Origin: Opitutus sp. ER46
GTDB lineage: Bacteria > Verrucomicrobiota > Verrucomicrobiia > Opitutales > Opitutaceae
Direction of reading: 5' to 3'
Assembly (NCBI RefSeq): GCF_003054705.1
Contig: NZ_QAYX01000022.1
Coordinates: 372,001-436,000, forward strand
Length of the DNA: 64,000 nucleotides
Made by a program: the position numbers and the translations under genes. Below the pieces are notes generated by a model. That model worked only from the letters and a program-made list of their open reading frames with translations. It did not search any database and was not told the origin of the DNA. Positions 1 to 7,685 of this stretch are shown here, in pieces; positions within the stretch are counted from its first letter, which is position 1; each line of letters starts with the position of its first letter.

Positions 1-70
1 CCAAAGCCCCTCCTCCCCCCGAGAATTTAAAGACGCCTCACTCCCCCATTCCGCACGAGCGCGCAGGTGC

Positions 71-103
71 CCATTCTAAATTCTGCATTCTACATTCTAC
101 ATT
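71..103. repeat. Imperfect ATTCTACATTCT short tandem repeat
   Basis: Five imperfect copies of a motif close to ATTCTACATTCTGC lie just beyond the 3' end of the leftward Xer gene. A closely similar tract lies at 49605-49632, just beyond the 3' end of the leftward AraC gene. The tract has no coding potential. Its role is unknown. Confidence 0.7.
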
Positions 104-104
104 A

Positions 105-137
105 GCGTGATGCGGCCGCGCCGCGGCCGCATCACGC
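105..137 (-). terminator. Strong palindrome at the 3' end of the Xer gene
   Basis: Two perfect 16-bp arms (105-120 and 122-137) are separated by one base and contain the core GCGGCCGCG. The right arm covers the stop codon of the leftward recombinase gene (132-134). A U-tract does not follow on either strand, so this may be a transcription barrier, an RNA-stabilising hairpin or a protein site rather than a classical intrinsic terminator. Confidence 0.55.
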
Positions 138-1112
138 TCGCGGGTGCGCTTTCGCGTAAATCTCCTTCAGCCGCGCCACGCTCACGTGCGTGTACACCTG
201 CGTCGTCGCCAGCTGCGAGTGTCCCAGCAGCTCCTGCACGAGCCGCAGGTCCGCGCCCGCGTTGAGCAGGTGCGTCGCGTAACTGTGCCGCAGCTTGTGC
301 GGCGTCAGGTCCAGCGGCAGCCCCGCCAGCGCCAGGTACCGCTTCAACATCTGCTGCACCGCCGACACGCTCATCCGCGTGCCGTTCGGATTCACCAGCA
401 CCGGACTCGCCGGTCCGCTTTGCGGCGCGAACTCGCGCTTGAACTTCTCCAAGACCGCGATCGCCACGCGGCCCAGCGGACACAACCGCTCCTTGCGACC
501 CTTGCCCAGCACGCGCGCCACGCCCGTATCCAGTTCGATCGCGCCATGGTTCAGCGCCACGAGTTCGCTCACGCGCAACCCGCCGCCGTAAAGCAACTCC
601 ATCGCCAGCCGGTCCCGCCACGCGGTGTGCGCGTCGATCCCTTCGTTCGCCAGCAGCCGCTGCGGCCCGGCCAGCAGCAGCTTCATCTGCTCCTCGGTTA
701 AGAATTTCGGCAGCCGCTTCTCCAGCTTCGGCAACGGCACGCCAAGAAACGGATTCCGCGTCAGCCGCCCGCGCCGCATCCAGAATTTGAAGAAGGTCCT
801 CAGCCCCGACACGTGATTGTGCAGCGTCCGCCGGTCGAACCGCCGCTGCGCCTCGATCACGAAGTCACGCATCTCCCGCACCCCGAGCGCCTCGAACCCG
901 CCCGCCCACAGGCCGGAGCCTTCCAGCCAGCGGTAGAAATCCTCAAACGCCTGCCGGTAGTTGCGCACCGTGTACGCTGAACAGCGGCGCTCCTGCGCCA
1001 GATGATCGGCAAACGGCTGCCACCACTCCGCCACCACCGCCGGCGGCACCGGAGCCAGCGCCGGATGTCCCGCCGCCGCCCCGCCCCCACCGGAACTCTC
1101 GGGCGCGCCCAT
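132..1112 (-). CDS. xerC: Tyrosine recombinase, XerC/XerD type
   Basis: A 326-residue site-specific tyrosine recombinase, expected to resolve chromosome dimers at dif together with a second Xer protein. Residues about 30-115 form the SAM-like N-terminal DNA-binding domain and about 135-326 the catalytic domain. The full catalytic set is visible: R180 (GGLRVSEL), K204 (GKGRKER), H272 and R275 (HKLRHSYATH), H298 (GHS) and the nucleophile Y307 (TQVYTHV). About 25 extra Gly/Ala/Pro-rich residues precede the usual start, so the true start could lie slightly downstream. XerC and XerD cannot be separated from one sequence; the symbol is a convention. No phage or integron genes adjoin it, which fits a housekeeping role. 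The stop codon lies inside a large palindrome. Confidence 0.9.
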   Translation of the reverse strand: MGAPESSGGGGAAAGHPALAPVPPAVVAEWWQPFADHLAQERRCSAYTVRNYRQAFEDFYRWLEGSGLWAGGFEALGVREMRDFVIEAQRRFDRRTLHNHVSGLRTFFKFWMRRGRLTRNPFLGVPLPKLEKRLPKFLTEEQMKLLLAGPQRLLANEGIDAHTAWRDRLAMELLYGGGLRVSELVALNHGAIELDTGVARVLGKGRKERLCPLGRVAIAVLEKFKREFAPQSGPASPVLVNPNGTRMSVSAVQQMLKRYLALAGLPLDLTPHKLRHSYATHLLNAGADLRLVQELLGHSQLATTQVYTHVSVARLKEIYAKAHPRA

Positions 1113-1127
1113 CGCGGTCGCCCTCGC

Positions 1128-1811
1128 TCAGCTCCGCGCCGCGCCGCCGTCGCCCGGCGCCACGCGCGCCTCGACGTCGGCCATCACCTTCGTCGCGTGC
1201 AACCGCAGCGCGCCTTCGGGATCCAGCCCCTTCGCCCGCGCCGCCGCCGTAAGCTCAAACAGCATCCGCCCGAGCGTCGCGTCATCGAGCTGCGCGCCGA
1301 GCGCCTTCACCTGCGCCGTGTCGACGACGCCCTCCGCCGGCAGCGCCTTTTTCTCGATCTGCTTCCAGACGGCTTCGGCAAACATCAGCGCCGGCAACCG
1401 CGGCGGCAGGTTCTTGAAGATGCCCTTGGACACCGGGCCATTCTTCTTCTCGGTGGCCTTGATCTCCTCCCACTTGGCAATGACCTGCTCGGAGGTCTCC
1501 AGCTTGCCGGTCCCGAACACGTGCGGGTGCCGCCGGATGAGCTTCTCGTTGATCTCCCGCGCCACGTCGTCGAAGTCGAACGCCCCGCGCTCGCTCGCGA
1601 TCTGCGCGTGAAACACGACCTGGATCAGCACGTCCCCCAGCTCCTCGCGCATGTGCGGGTAATCCTGCCGGTCGATCGTCTCGATCAACTCGCTCACCTC
1701 GTCGATGAGGCAGCGCACCAGCGTGGCATGCGTCTGCTCCTGGTCCCACGGACACCCATCTGGCGCCCGCAACCGGGCCATGGTCTGTTTCAGATCGTCG
1801 ATCGCACTCAT
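1128..1811 (-). CDS. mazG: Nucleoside triphosphate pyrophosphohydrolase MazG
   Basis: A 227-residue MazG protein that hydrolyses NTPs and dNTPs to monophosphate and pyrophosphate, acting as a cytoplasmic house-cleaning enzyme. The metal-binding signature is present as EVSE (38-41) and EELGD (56-60). The segment APDGCPWDQEQTH (16-28) is the usual MazG opening. The ATG at 1809-1811 was chosen because family similarity begins there (MSAIDDLKQTMARLRAP); the open frame continues upstream to 2063, but that part is translated repeat sequence. The gene is followed, after 15 bp, by the Xer gene on the same strand, so the two may be cotranscribed. Confidence 0.92.
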   Translation of the reverse strand: MSAIDDLKQTMARLRAPDGCPWDQEQTHATLVRCLIDEVSELIETIDRQDYPHMREELGDVLIQVVFHAQIASERGAFDFDDVAREINEKLIRRHPHVFGTGKLETSEQVIAKWEEIKATEKKNGPVSKGIFKNLPPRLPALMFAEAVWKQIEKKALPAEGVVDTAQVKALGAQLDDATLGRMLFELTAAARAKGLDPEGALRLHATKVMADVEARVAPGDGGAARS

Positions 1812-1861
1812 GGAAGTCGAAGACGCTGCCGCCTCCCGCCCCCCAGCACACGAAAATTCTG

Positions 1862-2035
1862 GCAACACCAGGGCCACCGAGCAGAACGCCAAACGGGACA
1901 CTGAGGGCACAGAGGGCAGATGAGGGCACCGAGCGACACGACGGGTAGTCCAGCCGAGGGTTTGGAATCCGGGTCTTTCGCTTCCTCTTTCTCTTACTCT
2001 TCCTCTTTCTCTTACTCTCGATCGCGTGGCCGATG
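1862..2035 (-). repeat. Composite intergenic repeat, inverted copy
   Basis: Read on the minus strand this stretch runs from a GAGAGTAAGAGAAAGAG-type purine tract into a CCCTCTGTGCCCTCAGTGTCC segment. It matches, in the opposite orientation, the composite repeats at 14492-14638, 14690-14850 and 20780-20950. It fills most of the gap between mazG and trpC. Confidence 0.6.
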
Positions 2036-2102
2036 GCGCCGCATCGGCAGCACCGCGGAGCAACGTGACGGACTGGGGGGAGAGAAAGAGGAAGAGTAAG
2101 AG
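1991..2102. repeat. Inverted repeat of purine/pyrimidine tracts
   Basis: The pyrimidine tract at 1991-2011 is the exact reverse complement of the purine tract at 2082-2102, a 21-bp arm pair about 70 bp apart between the divergent mazG and trpC genes. Such arms could form a cruciform, a triplex or an RNA hairpin. No other feature is visible in this gap. Confidence 0.7.
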
Positions 2103-2185
2103 TAAGAGAAAGACTTTGGCCCAAGCAGGCGGGAAAGCTTCCCGCCTTGAACTCCCCAGCGCCCGTCGCTTCCGTGGGCGCCCGA

Positions 2186-2983
2186 ATGGCTGACAAACTC
2201 ACCGAGATTATGGCCTGGAAACGGCAGGAGATTGCCGCGCGACTGCGCGACGTCCCCCTTGCCGAGCTCGCCCGCGCCCACGCGTCCCTCCCGGTGCCGC
2301 CGTCCTTCGCCCAGGCCCTGCGCCGGGCCGACGGCCAGCTTGCCGTCATCTCCGAGATCAAGCGCAAGTCTCCCTCTGCCGGCGATATCCAGGCCGGCGC
2401 CTCCGCCGTCGAGCAGGCCAAACGCTACCAGGCCGCCCAGGCCGACGCGCTTTCCGTCCTCACCGACACCAAGTTCTTCGGCGGCACGCTCGACGACCTC
2501 CGCTCGGTCACCACGCACTTCGCCACCCACCCGCCCGCGCGCCCCTGCCTGCGCAAGGACTTCATGGTTCACCCGCTCCAGGTCCTCGAAGCCCGCGAGG
2601 CCGGCGCCAGCGCCATCCTCATCATCGTGCGCGCGCTCACCGACGCCGACATCAAGCTTCTCTTCGCCGCCGCGCAGGCCGCCGGACTCGATGCGCTCTT
2701 CGAGATTCACAACGAGGCCGAGCTCGACCGCGCCGTCGCTCACGGCGCCCACATCATCGGCGTCAACAACCGCGACCTCGCCATCTTCAAGACCGATCTC
2801 GGCCTCAGCGAGCGGCTCATCCCCCGCTTCCCGCGCGACGTCATCGCCGTGAGCGAGAGCGGCATCTTCACCGCGGCCGACGCCGCCCGCGCCCGCGCCG
2901 CCGGCGCCCACGCCGTCCTCGTCGGCGAGGCTCTCATGCGCGCCCCCGATCCCGCCGCCCTCATCGCCTCCTTCCGCGCCTGA
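2186..2983 (+). CDS. trpC: Indole-3-glycerol phosphate synthase
   Basis: A 265-residue TIM-barrel enzyme that converts CdRP into indole-3-glycerol phosphate in tryptophan synthesis. The expected motifs occur in order: SEIKRKSPSAG (E57 and K59), LRKDFMVHPLQVLEAREAGA, IGVNNRDL and VSESGIFT, ending with the phosphate-binding segment VLVGEALMR. The ATG at 2186 gives the family-typical opening MADKLTEIMAWKRQEI; a TTG at 2147 is in frame but would add 13 residues read from repeat-derived sequence. No other trp gene lies in the window, so the pathway is dispersed. Confidence 0.93.
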   Translation: MADKLTEIMAWKRQEIAARLRDVPLAELARAHASLPVPPSFAQALRRADGQLAVISEIKRKSPSAGDIQAGASAVEQAKRYQAAQADALSVLTDTKFFGGTLDDLRSVTTHFATHPPARPCLRKDFMVHPLQVLEAREAGASAILIIVRALTDADIKLLFAAAQAAGLDALFEIHNEAELDRAVAHGAHIIGVNNRDLAIFKTDLGLSERLIPRFPRDVIAVSESGIFTAADAARARAAGAHAVLVGEALMRAPDPAALIASFRA

Positions 2984-3051
2984 GCTCCCCGAATCGCTCC
3001 GCCAACTTCGCCTCCGCCGCCGCCCGGCTCCGTCTCGGCTTCCTCTCCGCA

Positions 3052-3086
3052 ACCTGCAACTTTCCAACTTTCAACCTTCAACTTGC
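3052..3086. repeat. Imperfect CAACTTT/CAACCTT heptamer tract
   Basis: A run of near-heptameric units (CAACCTG, CAACTTT, CAACCTT) sits between trpC and rsmA. The same vocabulary recurs at 52876-52910. It is non-coding and its role is unknown. Confidence 0.65.
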
Positions 3087-3118
3087 CTTCCGGCCGGGCC
3101 CCGCGCCCGGCGCCTCCC

Positions 3119-3967
3119 GTGCCTCTCTCCCCCAGCGCCACCCGCGACCTCCTCGCCCAGCTTGGCCACCAGCCCAAGCGTTTCCTCGGCCAGAACTTTC
3201 TCGTCGACGGCAACATCGTGCGCAAATCCCTCGAGCTCGCCGCCATCCAGCCGGGCAACGTCGTCGTCGAGGTCGGGCCGGGCTTGGGCACGCTGACCGC
3301 CGCACTCCTCGAGGCCGGCGTCGAACTCTGGGCCGTCGAGAAGGACCGCACGCTCCACGCCCACCTCACCGAAACGCTCCAACCGCGCTTCCCCCAGACG
3401 TTTCACCTGCTCGAGGCCGATGCCGTCGACCAGCCGCTCGCCGGCCTGCCTGCCGAACGTGCCGTCGCCGGCTTCAAGGTCGTCGCCAACCTGCCCTACG
3501 CGATCGCCACGCCGTGGCTCGACGCCGTCCTCGCCGGCCCGCTCCCCGAGCGCATGGTCCTCATGCTGCAACTCGAGGCCGCCCAGCGCTACACCGCCGT
3601 CCCCGGCACCAAGTCCTTCGGCGCCATCTCCATCTTCCTCCAGGCCGCGTACGACACCGCGCCCGGACACAAGGTCGGCGCCGGCTGCTTCTTCCCGAAA
3701 CCCGACGTCGAGTCCCATCTGCTCAACCTCGTCCGCAAGCCCGAGCCGTTCGTCTTCCGCCCCGAGGTCAAGACCCTCATCCGCTCCTGTTTCCAGCAGC
3801 GCCGCAAGCAACTCGGCGCCCTGCTCCGCGCCCGGCTCACCGGCGTCGATCCCCAGCTTTGGCGGGAACTCCTGGCGCAGGCCGGCCTCACAGAGCAGAC
3901 GCGCCCCGAGGCCGTGCCGGTTTCCTGGTGGATCAGCCTCTCCCGCGCCCTGCCACCGTTGGCTTGA
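3119..3967 (+). CDS. rsmA: 16S rRNA dimethyladenosine transferase RsmA (KsgA)
   Basis: This SAM-dependent enzyme dimethylates the two adjacent adenosines near the 3' end of 16S rRNA during late 30S assembly. Visible motifs are the RFLGQNFL opening (21-28), motif I EVGPGLGT (51-58) and the catalytic NLPY (124-127), followed by the C-terminal helical domain with FQQRRKQL. The GTG at 3119 gives 282 residues, close to the family length. A TTG at 3083 is also in frame but adds a Pro-rich stretch lying inside repeat sequence. It is codirectional with trpC, 135 bp away. Confidence 0.9.
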   Translation: MPLSPSATRDLLAQLGHQPKRFLGQNFLVDGNIVRKSLELAAIQPGNVVVEVGPGLGTLTAALLEAGVELWAVEKDRTLHAHLTETLQPRFPQTFHLLEADAVDQPLAGLPAERAVAGFKVVANLPYAIATPWLDAVLAGPLPERMVLMLQLEAAQRYTAVPGTKSFGAISIFLQAAYDTAPGHKVGAGCFFPKPDVESHLLNLVRKPEPFVFRPEVKTLIRSCFQQRRKQLGALLRARLTGVDPQLWRELLAQAGLTEQTRPEAVPVSWWISLSRALPPLA

Positions 3968-4006
3968 AAGCCCGGCCGCCGCCGGTAGTCATCTGAACCT
4001 TTCGAC

Positions 4007-4759
4007 ATGTCCCGACTCCTGCTCGCCTTTGCCCTGCTGCTCAGCCCTCTCCTCGGTCGCGCCCAGGAGGCACCGTCCCTCAACGGCCACATCGACGGCC
4101 GTTTCTACGTGTCTCCGACCGGCGCCTTCAAGGTCACCATCCCGGTGCTCCCGGAACTCGGGGGAAATATCTCCGACACCGGCAACGTCGTGACCTTCCA
4201 GGACGCCTTCAACGTGCACGTCAGCATCGCGGTCTTCCCGCAGGACGCCACGCAGCGCTGGGAGATGTCCACCCGCGGCACCAAGGACTACCTCGCCTAC
4301 TTCTTCGCCAACTTCGTCCTCGGCGACTTCCGCCAGTCCTTCCCCGGCGTCGAGGCCGAGAGCGCCAAGTTCCTGCCCGGCACGATGGACGGCGCGCTGC
4401 TCGCCTACCTGCTCATTCCCGGCGGCTCCATGTTCATGAACCGCGTGCCCGCCCTCGGGCCCACCGAACGCGTCCCGGTCGCCAAGCGCGGCAACCTGGT
4501 GTTCGTGAAGAACGGCGACATCTTCGTGATCAGCACCGAACTCGCCGAGCGCGTCATCGAGGGTAAAACCTACAAGAAGACCACCGCCGAGGAGGACCAG
4601 ATCCTGCGTCAGCGCCTCGAAGACGTCGTGAGCAAGATGCAGTTCTTGAAGCCGGCCCCCGCGCCCAAGGCGCCCACCTCGACCACCCCGGCCCCGGCCG
4701 CCGCTGCGCCCGCGCCGGCCCCGACGCCGTCCACCGCCAGCCCCGCCCCGGCGAAATGA
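4007..4759 (+). CDS. Secreted protein of unknown function
   Basis: A 250-residue protein with a clear Sec signal peptide (MSRLLLAFALLLSPLLGRAQ, cleavage probably after residue 19). Residues about 30-205 look like one globular domain (RFYVSPTGAFKVTIPVLP opening). The last about 40 residues are a low-complexity Ala/Pro/Thr tail. I do not recognise a named family. It overlaps the next gene by four bases (ATGA), so the two are translationally coupled, and the partner is a lipoprotein; they probably act together in the envelope. Confidence 0.75.
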   Translation: MSRLLLAFALLLSPLLGRAQEAPSLNGHIDGRFYVSPTGAFKVTIPVLPELGGNISDTGNVVTFQDAFNVHVSIAVFPQDATQRWEMSTRGTKDYLAYFFANFVLGDFRQSFPGVEAESAKFLPGTMDGALLAYLLIPGGSMFMNRVPALGPTERVPVAKRGNLVFVKNGDIFVISTELAERVIEGKTYKKTTAEEDQILRQRLEDVVSKMQFLKPAPAPKAPTSTTPAPAAAAPAPAPTPSTASPAPAK

Positions 4760-5478
4760 TCCAACCCGCCAGCCTGGTGCGACCCCTCACGGGCGCCCTG
4801 TTGCTGGCAGGCGTGCTCCTTCTCAGCGGCTGCGTTTACCTGCGGCTGCTCGAGCTCAAGCACCAGATCGCGGCCTTTGACCGCCACTTCGGCGTCCAGA
4901 CCGACGACGGGATTCGCATCATCTGCCGCGATCCCGTGCTGCTGACCGACGACGTGCGCTGGATCGGGCTCGCGCCCGAAAAGGCCGAGAAGCGCGGCAC
5001 CGCCGAGCGCTGGCAGGTGCGCTGGGTGAAGCAATTGCCGCCGGAGGTGCGCGAGGCCGGCACGTTCGACATCGTCCTCGAGCTGTTCTTCGCGGACGAC
5101 AAACTCGCCCGCGTGGCCATCCCGGAGCGCTACTTCGCCGTGATGCCGAAGCAGCTCCTCATCGATCTCCTGCGCAGTCTCGGCCGCGCGCGCGTCGACC
5201 GCGAGGGCCGCGCCATCGAGGCGCAACTCGCGACCACGCGTCCCGACCTGCCGGGAATCCAGACGCTGCTCGGCCAGCCGACCTCGCGGACCGTCGAGGG
5301 CGCGGAAACCATCCTGCGTTACCGCTACGTCCCCGTCTCCGACCGCCGTCTGGCCCGCGCCGCCGTCTTCGACATGACGCTCCACTTCGCCACCGCGACC
5401 GGCACAATGCTCCGCTGGGAGGGCCGCACCCCCGTCGGCCGGATCGGGTTCAATTTCGAGAAGGGAATGAGGGATTGA
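4756..5478 (+). CDS. Predicted lipoprotein of unknown function
   Basis: A 240-residue protein with a signal sequence ending in the lipobox LLSGC, so Cys25 or nearby is probably lipidated. The rest is soluble and has segments such as RIICRDPVLLTDDVRWIGL and PDLPGIQTLLGQPTSRTVEG. The second resembles small lipoproteins in which GxP precedes a conserved strand, but I cannot name the family. The start overlaps the stop of the preceding secreted-protein gene, indicating a two-gene operon. The stop is immediately followed by an inverted repeat that may end the transcript. Confidence 0.72.
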   Translation: MIQPASLVRPLTGALLLAGVLLLSGCVYLRLLELKHQIAAFDRHFGVQTDDGIRIICRDPVLLTDDVRWIGLAPEKAEKRGTAERWQVRWVKQLPPEVREAGTFDIVLELFFADDKLARVAIPERYFAVMPKQLLIDLLRSLGRARVDREGRAIEAQLATTRPDLPGIQTLLGQPTSRTVEGAETILRYRYVPVSDRRLARAAVFDMTLHFATATGTMLRWEGRTPVGRIGFNFEKGMRD

Positions 5479-5512
5479 GCAGTTTTCGCTCGCGCGAAAA
5501 CTGAACTGCTCA
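5476..5512 (+). terminator. Inverted repeat CAGTTTTCGC/GCGAAAACTG, copy 1
   Basis: Perfect 10-bp arms (5480-5489 and 5494-5503) enclose the loop TCGC directly after the lipoprotein stop codon. An outer pair TGAGCAG/CTGCTCA (5476-5482 and 5506-5512) offers an alternative fold. A second copy with the same arms and a different tetraloop lies at 5695-5718. The region from 5513 to 5694 shows nothing else recognisable. Confidence 0.6.
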
Positions 5513-5694
5513 GGCCGTCAGCATCGCCCGTCCAATCGGCCCGAACGCCGGCGCTCGAGTCGGCAGGGAGTTGTCGGTGAAAGCGATATCGACCGTGACA
5601 GAGGACGCTGGCCGCATGCGCGAACACCGGCGCAACCGACCACTGAGCCAGCGGGCCCGACGCTAAGGGTGTATTTCTCCCGCCTCGCCCCATT

Positions 5695-5718
5695 CAGTTT
5701 TCGCGAACGCGAAAACTG
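5695..5718. repeat. Inverted repeat CAGTTTTCGC/GCGAAAACTG, copy 2
   Basis: The arms are identical to those of copy 1 at 5480-5503, but the loop is GAAC. It lies about 40 bp beyond the stop of the leftward isoaspartyl peptidase gene, so each of two convergent genes has one copy near its 3' end. This resembles a REP-type element. Confidence 0.6.
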
Positions 5719-5720
5719 CC

Positions 5721-5757
5721 CACTTTCACTCTCACTTTCACTTTCACTTTTGCTTTC
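5721..5757. repeat. CTTTCA hexamer tract
   Basis: Imperfect tandem copies of CTTTCA (CACTTTCACTCTCACTTTCA and onward) run up to the stop codon of the leftward isoaspartyl peptidase gene. This is another gene-end simple repeat, with a unit unlike those at 71-103 or 7391-7432. Confidence 0.7.
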
Positions 5758-6760
5758 ACCTCCCGATTTTCACCGCGGTCTCGCCGTTCGAGAGCCGGAA
5801 GGCGCGGTACATGCCGACGGTGTTGAAGGGCATCGCGATGTTGCCGGCGCGATCGAGGCAGATCACGCCGCCGTCGCCGCCGAGTTGCCCGACCTTCGCG
5901 ATCGTCGCCGCTGCCGCCTCCGCCAACGGCGTGCCTCGGTACTCCATCTGCGCGGCAATGTCGCGCGCCACGCCCAGCCGGATGAAATACTCGCCCCAGC
6001 CGGTCGCGCTGATGGCGCACGTTGCGTTGCTGGCATAGGTGCCGGCGCCGATGATCGGCGAGTCGCCCACGCGGCCAAATTTCTTGTTGGTCATGCCGCC
6101 GGTCGACGTCCCCGCCGCGAGATTTCCCGCGCGGTCGAGCGCGACGCAGCCCACGGTGCCGTGCTTTTCGTCGGTCGGACGCAGGATCGCCGCAGACGCC
6201 TTCGCCGGCGTGGTCTCGCGCTTGCGGACTTTCTCCAACTGCTGCCGGCGCAGCTCGGTGTGGAAGTACTCGTTGGGCACCAGCTCGAAGCCCTGCTGCT
6301 TGGCGAACGCCTCCGCGCCGGCCCCGGTCAGCATCACGTGCTCAGATTTCTCCATCACCGCCCGCGCGAGCAGGATCGGGTTGCGCACGTGCTGCACGCC
6401 GGCGATCGCACCCGCCGCCAGGTTGCGGCCGTCCATGATCGACGCATCCAGCTCGCAGATACCGTCTGCGTTGAACACCGCGCCCTTGCCGGCGTTGAAC
6501 AGCGGCGAGTCCTCCAGGATCGTGATCACCGCGATCACCGCCTCGACCGATGACCCGCCGCCCTCGAGCACCGCGTAACCGGCGTCCAAAGCCTCCTGCA
6601 GCTTCGCCCGGTACTGCGCCTCCTGGCCGGGCGGCAGCGTCTCCGGCCGGATGACGCCGGCGCCGCCATGGAGCACCAGACCGTACACGGGAGCGGACGC
6701 AGGCACGGCGGCGGTGAGGGCCGCGGCGGACAGGACACCAAGCAGGAGGTATTTGAACAT
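5756..6760 (-). CDS. Periplasmic isoaspartyl peptidase / type III L-asparaginase
   Basis: A 334-residue N-terminal-nucleophile hydrolase that cleaves beta-aspartyl dipeptides and L-asparagine. A signal peptide (MFKYLLLGVLSAAALTAAVP) directs it to the periplasm. The precursor opens with LVLHGGAGVI (28-37) and autocleaves before Thr202 in KHGTVGCVALD; the GTSTGGMTNK and GRVGDSPIIGAGTYA segments complete the active site. The ATG at 6758-6760 was chosen because it begins the signal peptide; the longer open frame upstream overlaps the acetyltransferase gene and is spurious. It lies 23 bp from that gene on the same strand. Confidence 0.9.
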   Translation of the reverse strand: MFKYLLLGVLSAAALTAAVPASAPVYGLVLHGGAGVIRPETLPPGQEAQYRAKLQEALDAGYAVLEGGGSSVEAVIAVITILEDSPLFNAGKGAVFNADGICELDASIMDGRNLAAGAIAGVQHVRNPILLARAVMEKSEHVMLTGAGAEAFAKQQGFELVPNEYFHTELRRQQLEKVRKRETTPAKASAAILRPTDEKHGTVGCVALDRAGNLAAGTSTGGMTNKKFGRVGDSPIIGAGTYASNATCAISATGWGEYFIRLGVARDIAAQMEYRGTPLAEAAAATIAKVGQLGGDGGVICLDRAGNIAMPFNTVGMYRAFRLSNGETAVKIGR

Positions 6761-6783
6761 GGGGAGAGAAGCGTTGCGCGGCC

Positions 6784-7305
6784 TCAGGCCGTAAGCCGAC
6801 GGCCGACAATCACGAGATCGCGTTCGATGCCGTCGAGCACCGCGACGCGCGGCAGGTGGCCCCAGGGCGTGAAACCGTGAGCGGCGAAGAGTTTCATGCT
6901 GGGTTCGTTGTGCGCCCAGATGAACCCGAGCAGCGTGCGTACCTCGCACGCCGGCGCGTGCGCGATGATGCGTTCGAGGAGCCCCTGCCCGAGCCCGCGC
7001 CGCCGGTGCGACTCCGCGACGTACAGGCTGACCTCGGCGGTGGGGAAGTAGGCCGGCCGACCGTAGAAGGAGTTCAAGCTGAGCCACGCGCAGACCTGGC
7101 CATGTTCCAGCGCGACCCACAGCGGCCGCTTCGCCGGGTTGTGCGCCCGAAACCAAGGCAGCCGGCTCTCGACCGTCACCGGCTCAGTATCCGCCGTGAC
7201 CATCCGTCCCGGGATGGTCTGGTTATAGATCTCGACGATCGCCGGCAGATCCGCCTCGACCGCATCGCGAACCGTGAAGTCAGTGAGTCCCATGTCAGTG
7301 GGCAC
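6784..7305 (-). CDS. GNAT N-acetyltransferase, phosphinothricin acetyltransferase-like
   Basis: A 173-residue GCN5-type acetyltransferase. The opening FTVRDAVEADLPAIVEIYNQ and the segment TAEVSLYVAESHRRRGLGQG (acetyl-CoA loop RRRGLGQG) are typical of the PAT/bar subgroup, which acetylates small amines, often in amino-acid or toxin detoxification. The substrate cannot be told from sequence. The ORF starts at MPTDMGLTDF; a start at the second Met (7293) is equally possible. It precedes the isoaspartyl peptidase gene on the same strand. Confidence 0.85.
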   Translation of the reverse strand: MPTDMGLTDFTVRDAVEADLPAIVEIYNQTIPGRMVTADTEPVTVESRLPWFRAHNPAKRPLWVALEHGQVCAWLSLNSFYGRPAYFPTAEVSLYVAESHRRRGLGQGLLERIIAHAPACEVRTLLGFIWAHNEPSMKLFAAHGFTPWGHLPRVAVLDGIERDLVIVGRRLTA

Positions 7306-7344
7306 CAGCTAAGCCACCCTCCTCCCACAGTGTCGCCCCAAAAA

Positions 7345-7432
7345 TCTTACTCTTCCTCTTACTCTTCCTCTTTCTCTCATGAGGGTTCGCGGGATTGAGG
7401 GATTGAGGGATTGAGGGATTGAGGGATTGAGG
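7345..7432. repeat. TCTTACTCTTCC tract followed by five GGGATTGA units
   Basis: A pyrimidine tract (7345-7379) built from TCTTACTCTTCC words, matching the purine tracts of the composite repeat read on the other strand, is followed by five perfect head-to-tail copies of GGGATTGA (7391-7430). These fill the gap between the acetyltransferase gene and the IS66 element. No gene is visible here apart from the short lipoprotein-like start at 7566. Confidence 0.75.
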
Positions 7433-7565
7433 CCCCGCCCATCGTTCTCGTTCTCGCGAGCGATTGAGATCACACCACCCAGTGGCTCCCTTCCCCTCTC
7501 AATCCGCGTTTTGGCTCGCTGCAATCCTGGCAACCGCTACCTCAGTTCCGCTTCGCCATCCGCAT

Positions 7566-7626
7566 ATGAAAACCGCCATACGGCTCATTTTGACGCTCAT
7601 CATCCAGCCATGATCTCTGGCTGTGC
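7566..7626 (+). pseudogene. Possible 5' remnant of a small lipoprotein gene cut by IS66
   Basis: ATG at 7566 opens a signal-like peptide (MKTAIRLILTLII), and one base out of frame the sequence continues PAMISGCA, which would be a good lipobox. The ATG frame hits TGA at 7611. The IS66 left end starts at 7627. A frameshift plus the insertion could have inactivated a lipoprotein gene whose 3' part lies at 12222-12427. This is inference from two short fragments. Confidence 0.3.
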
Positions 7627-7652
7627 GTAAGCGTAGCTTCGGGTGCCTCGTA
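7627..7652 (+). repeat. IS66 left inverted repeat
   Basis: GTAAGCGTAGCTTCGGGTGC and six further bases match the reverse complement of 12196-12221 at 25 of 26 positions. Confidence 0.9.
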
Positions 7653-7685
7653 GGCAGCGGAGGGTTTGGGCGGTAAGCTGTGGGG

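Noticed and set aside
105-137. dif site for the Xer recombinase
   Set aside because: The palindrome is perfect and GC-rich, whereas dif has two different AT-rich half sites around a central spacer.
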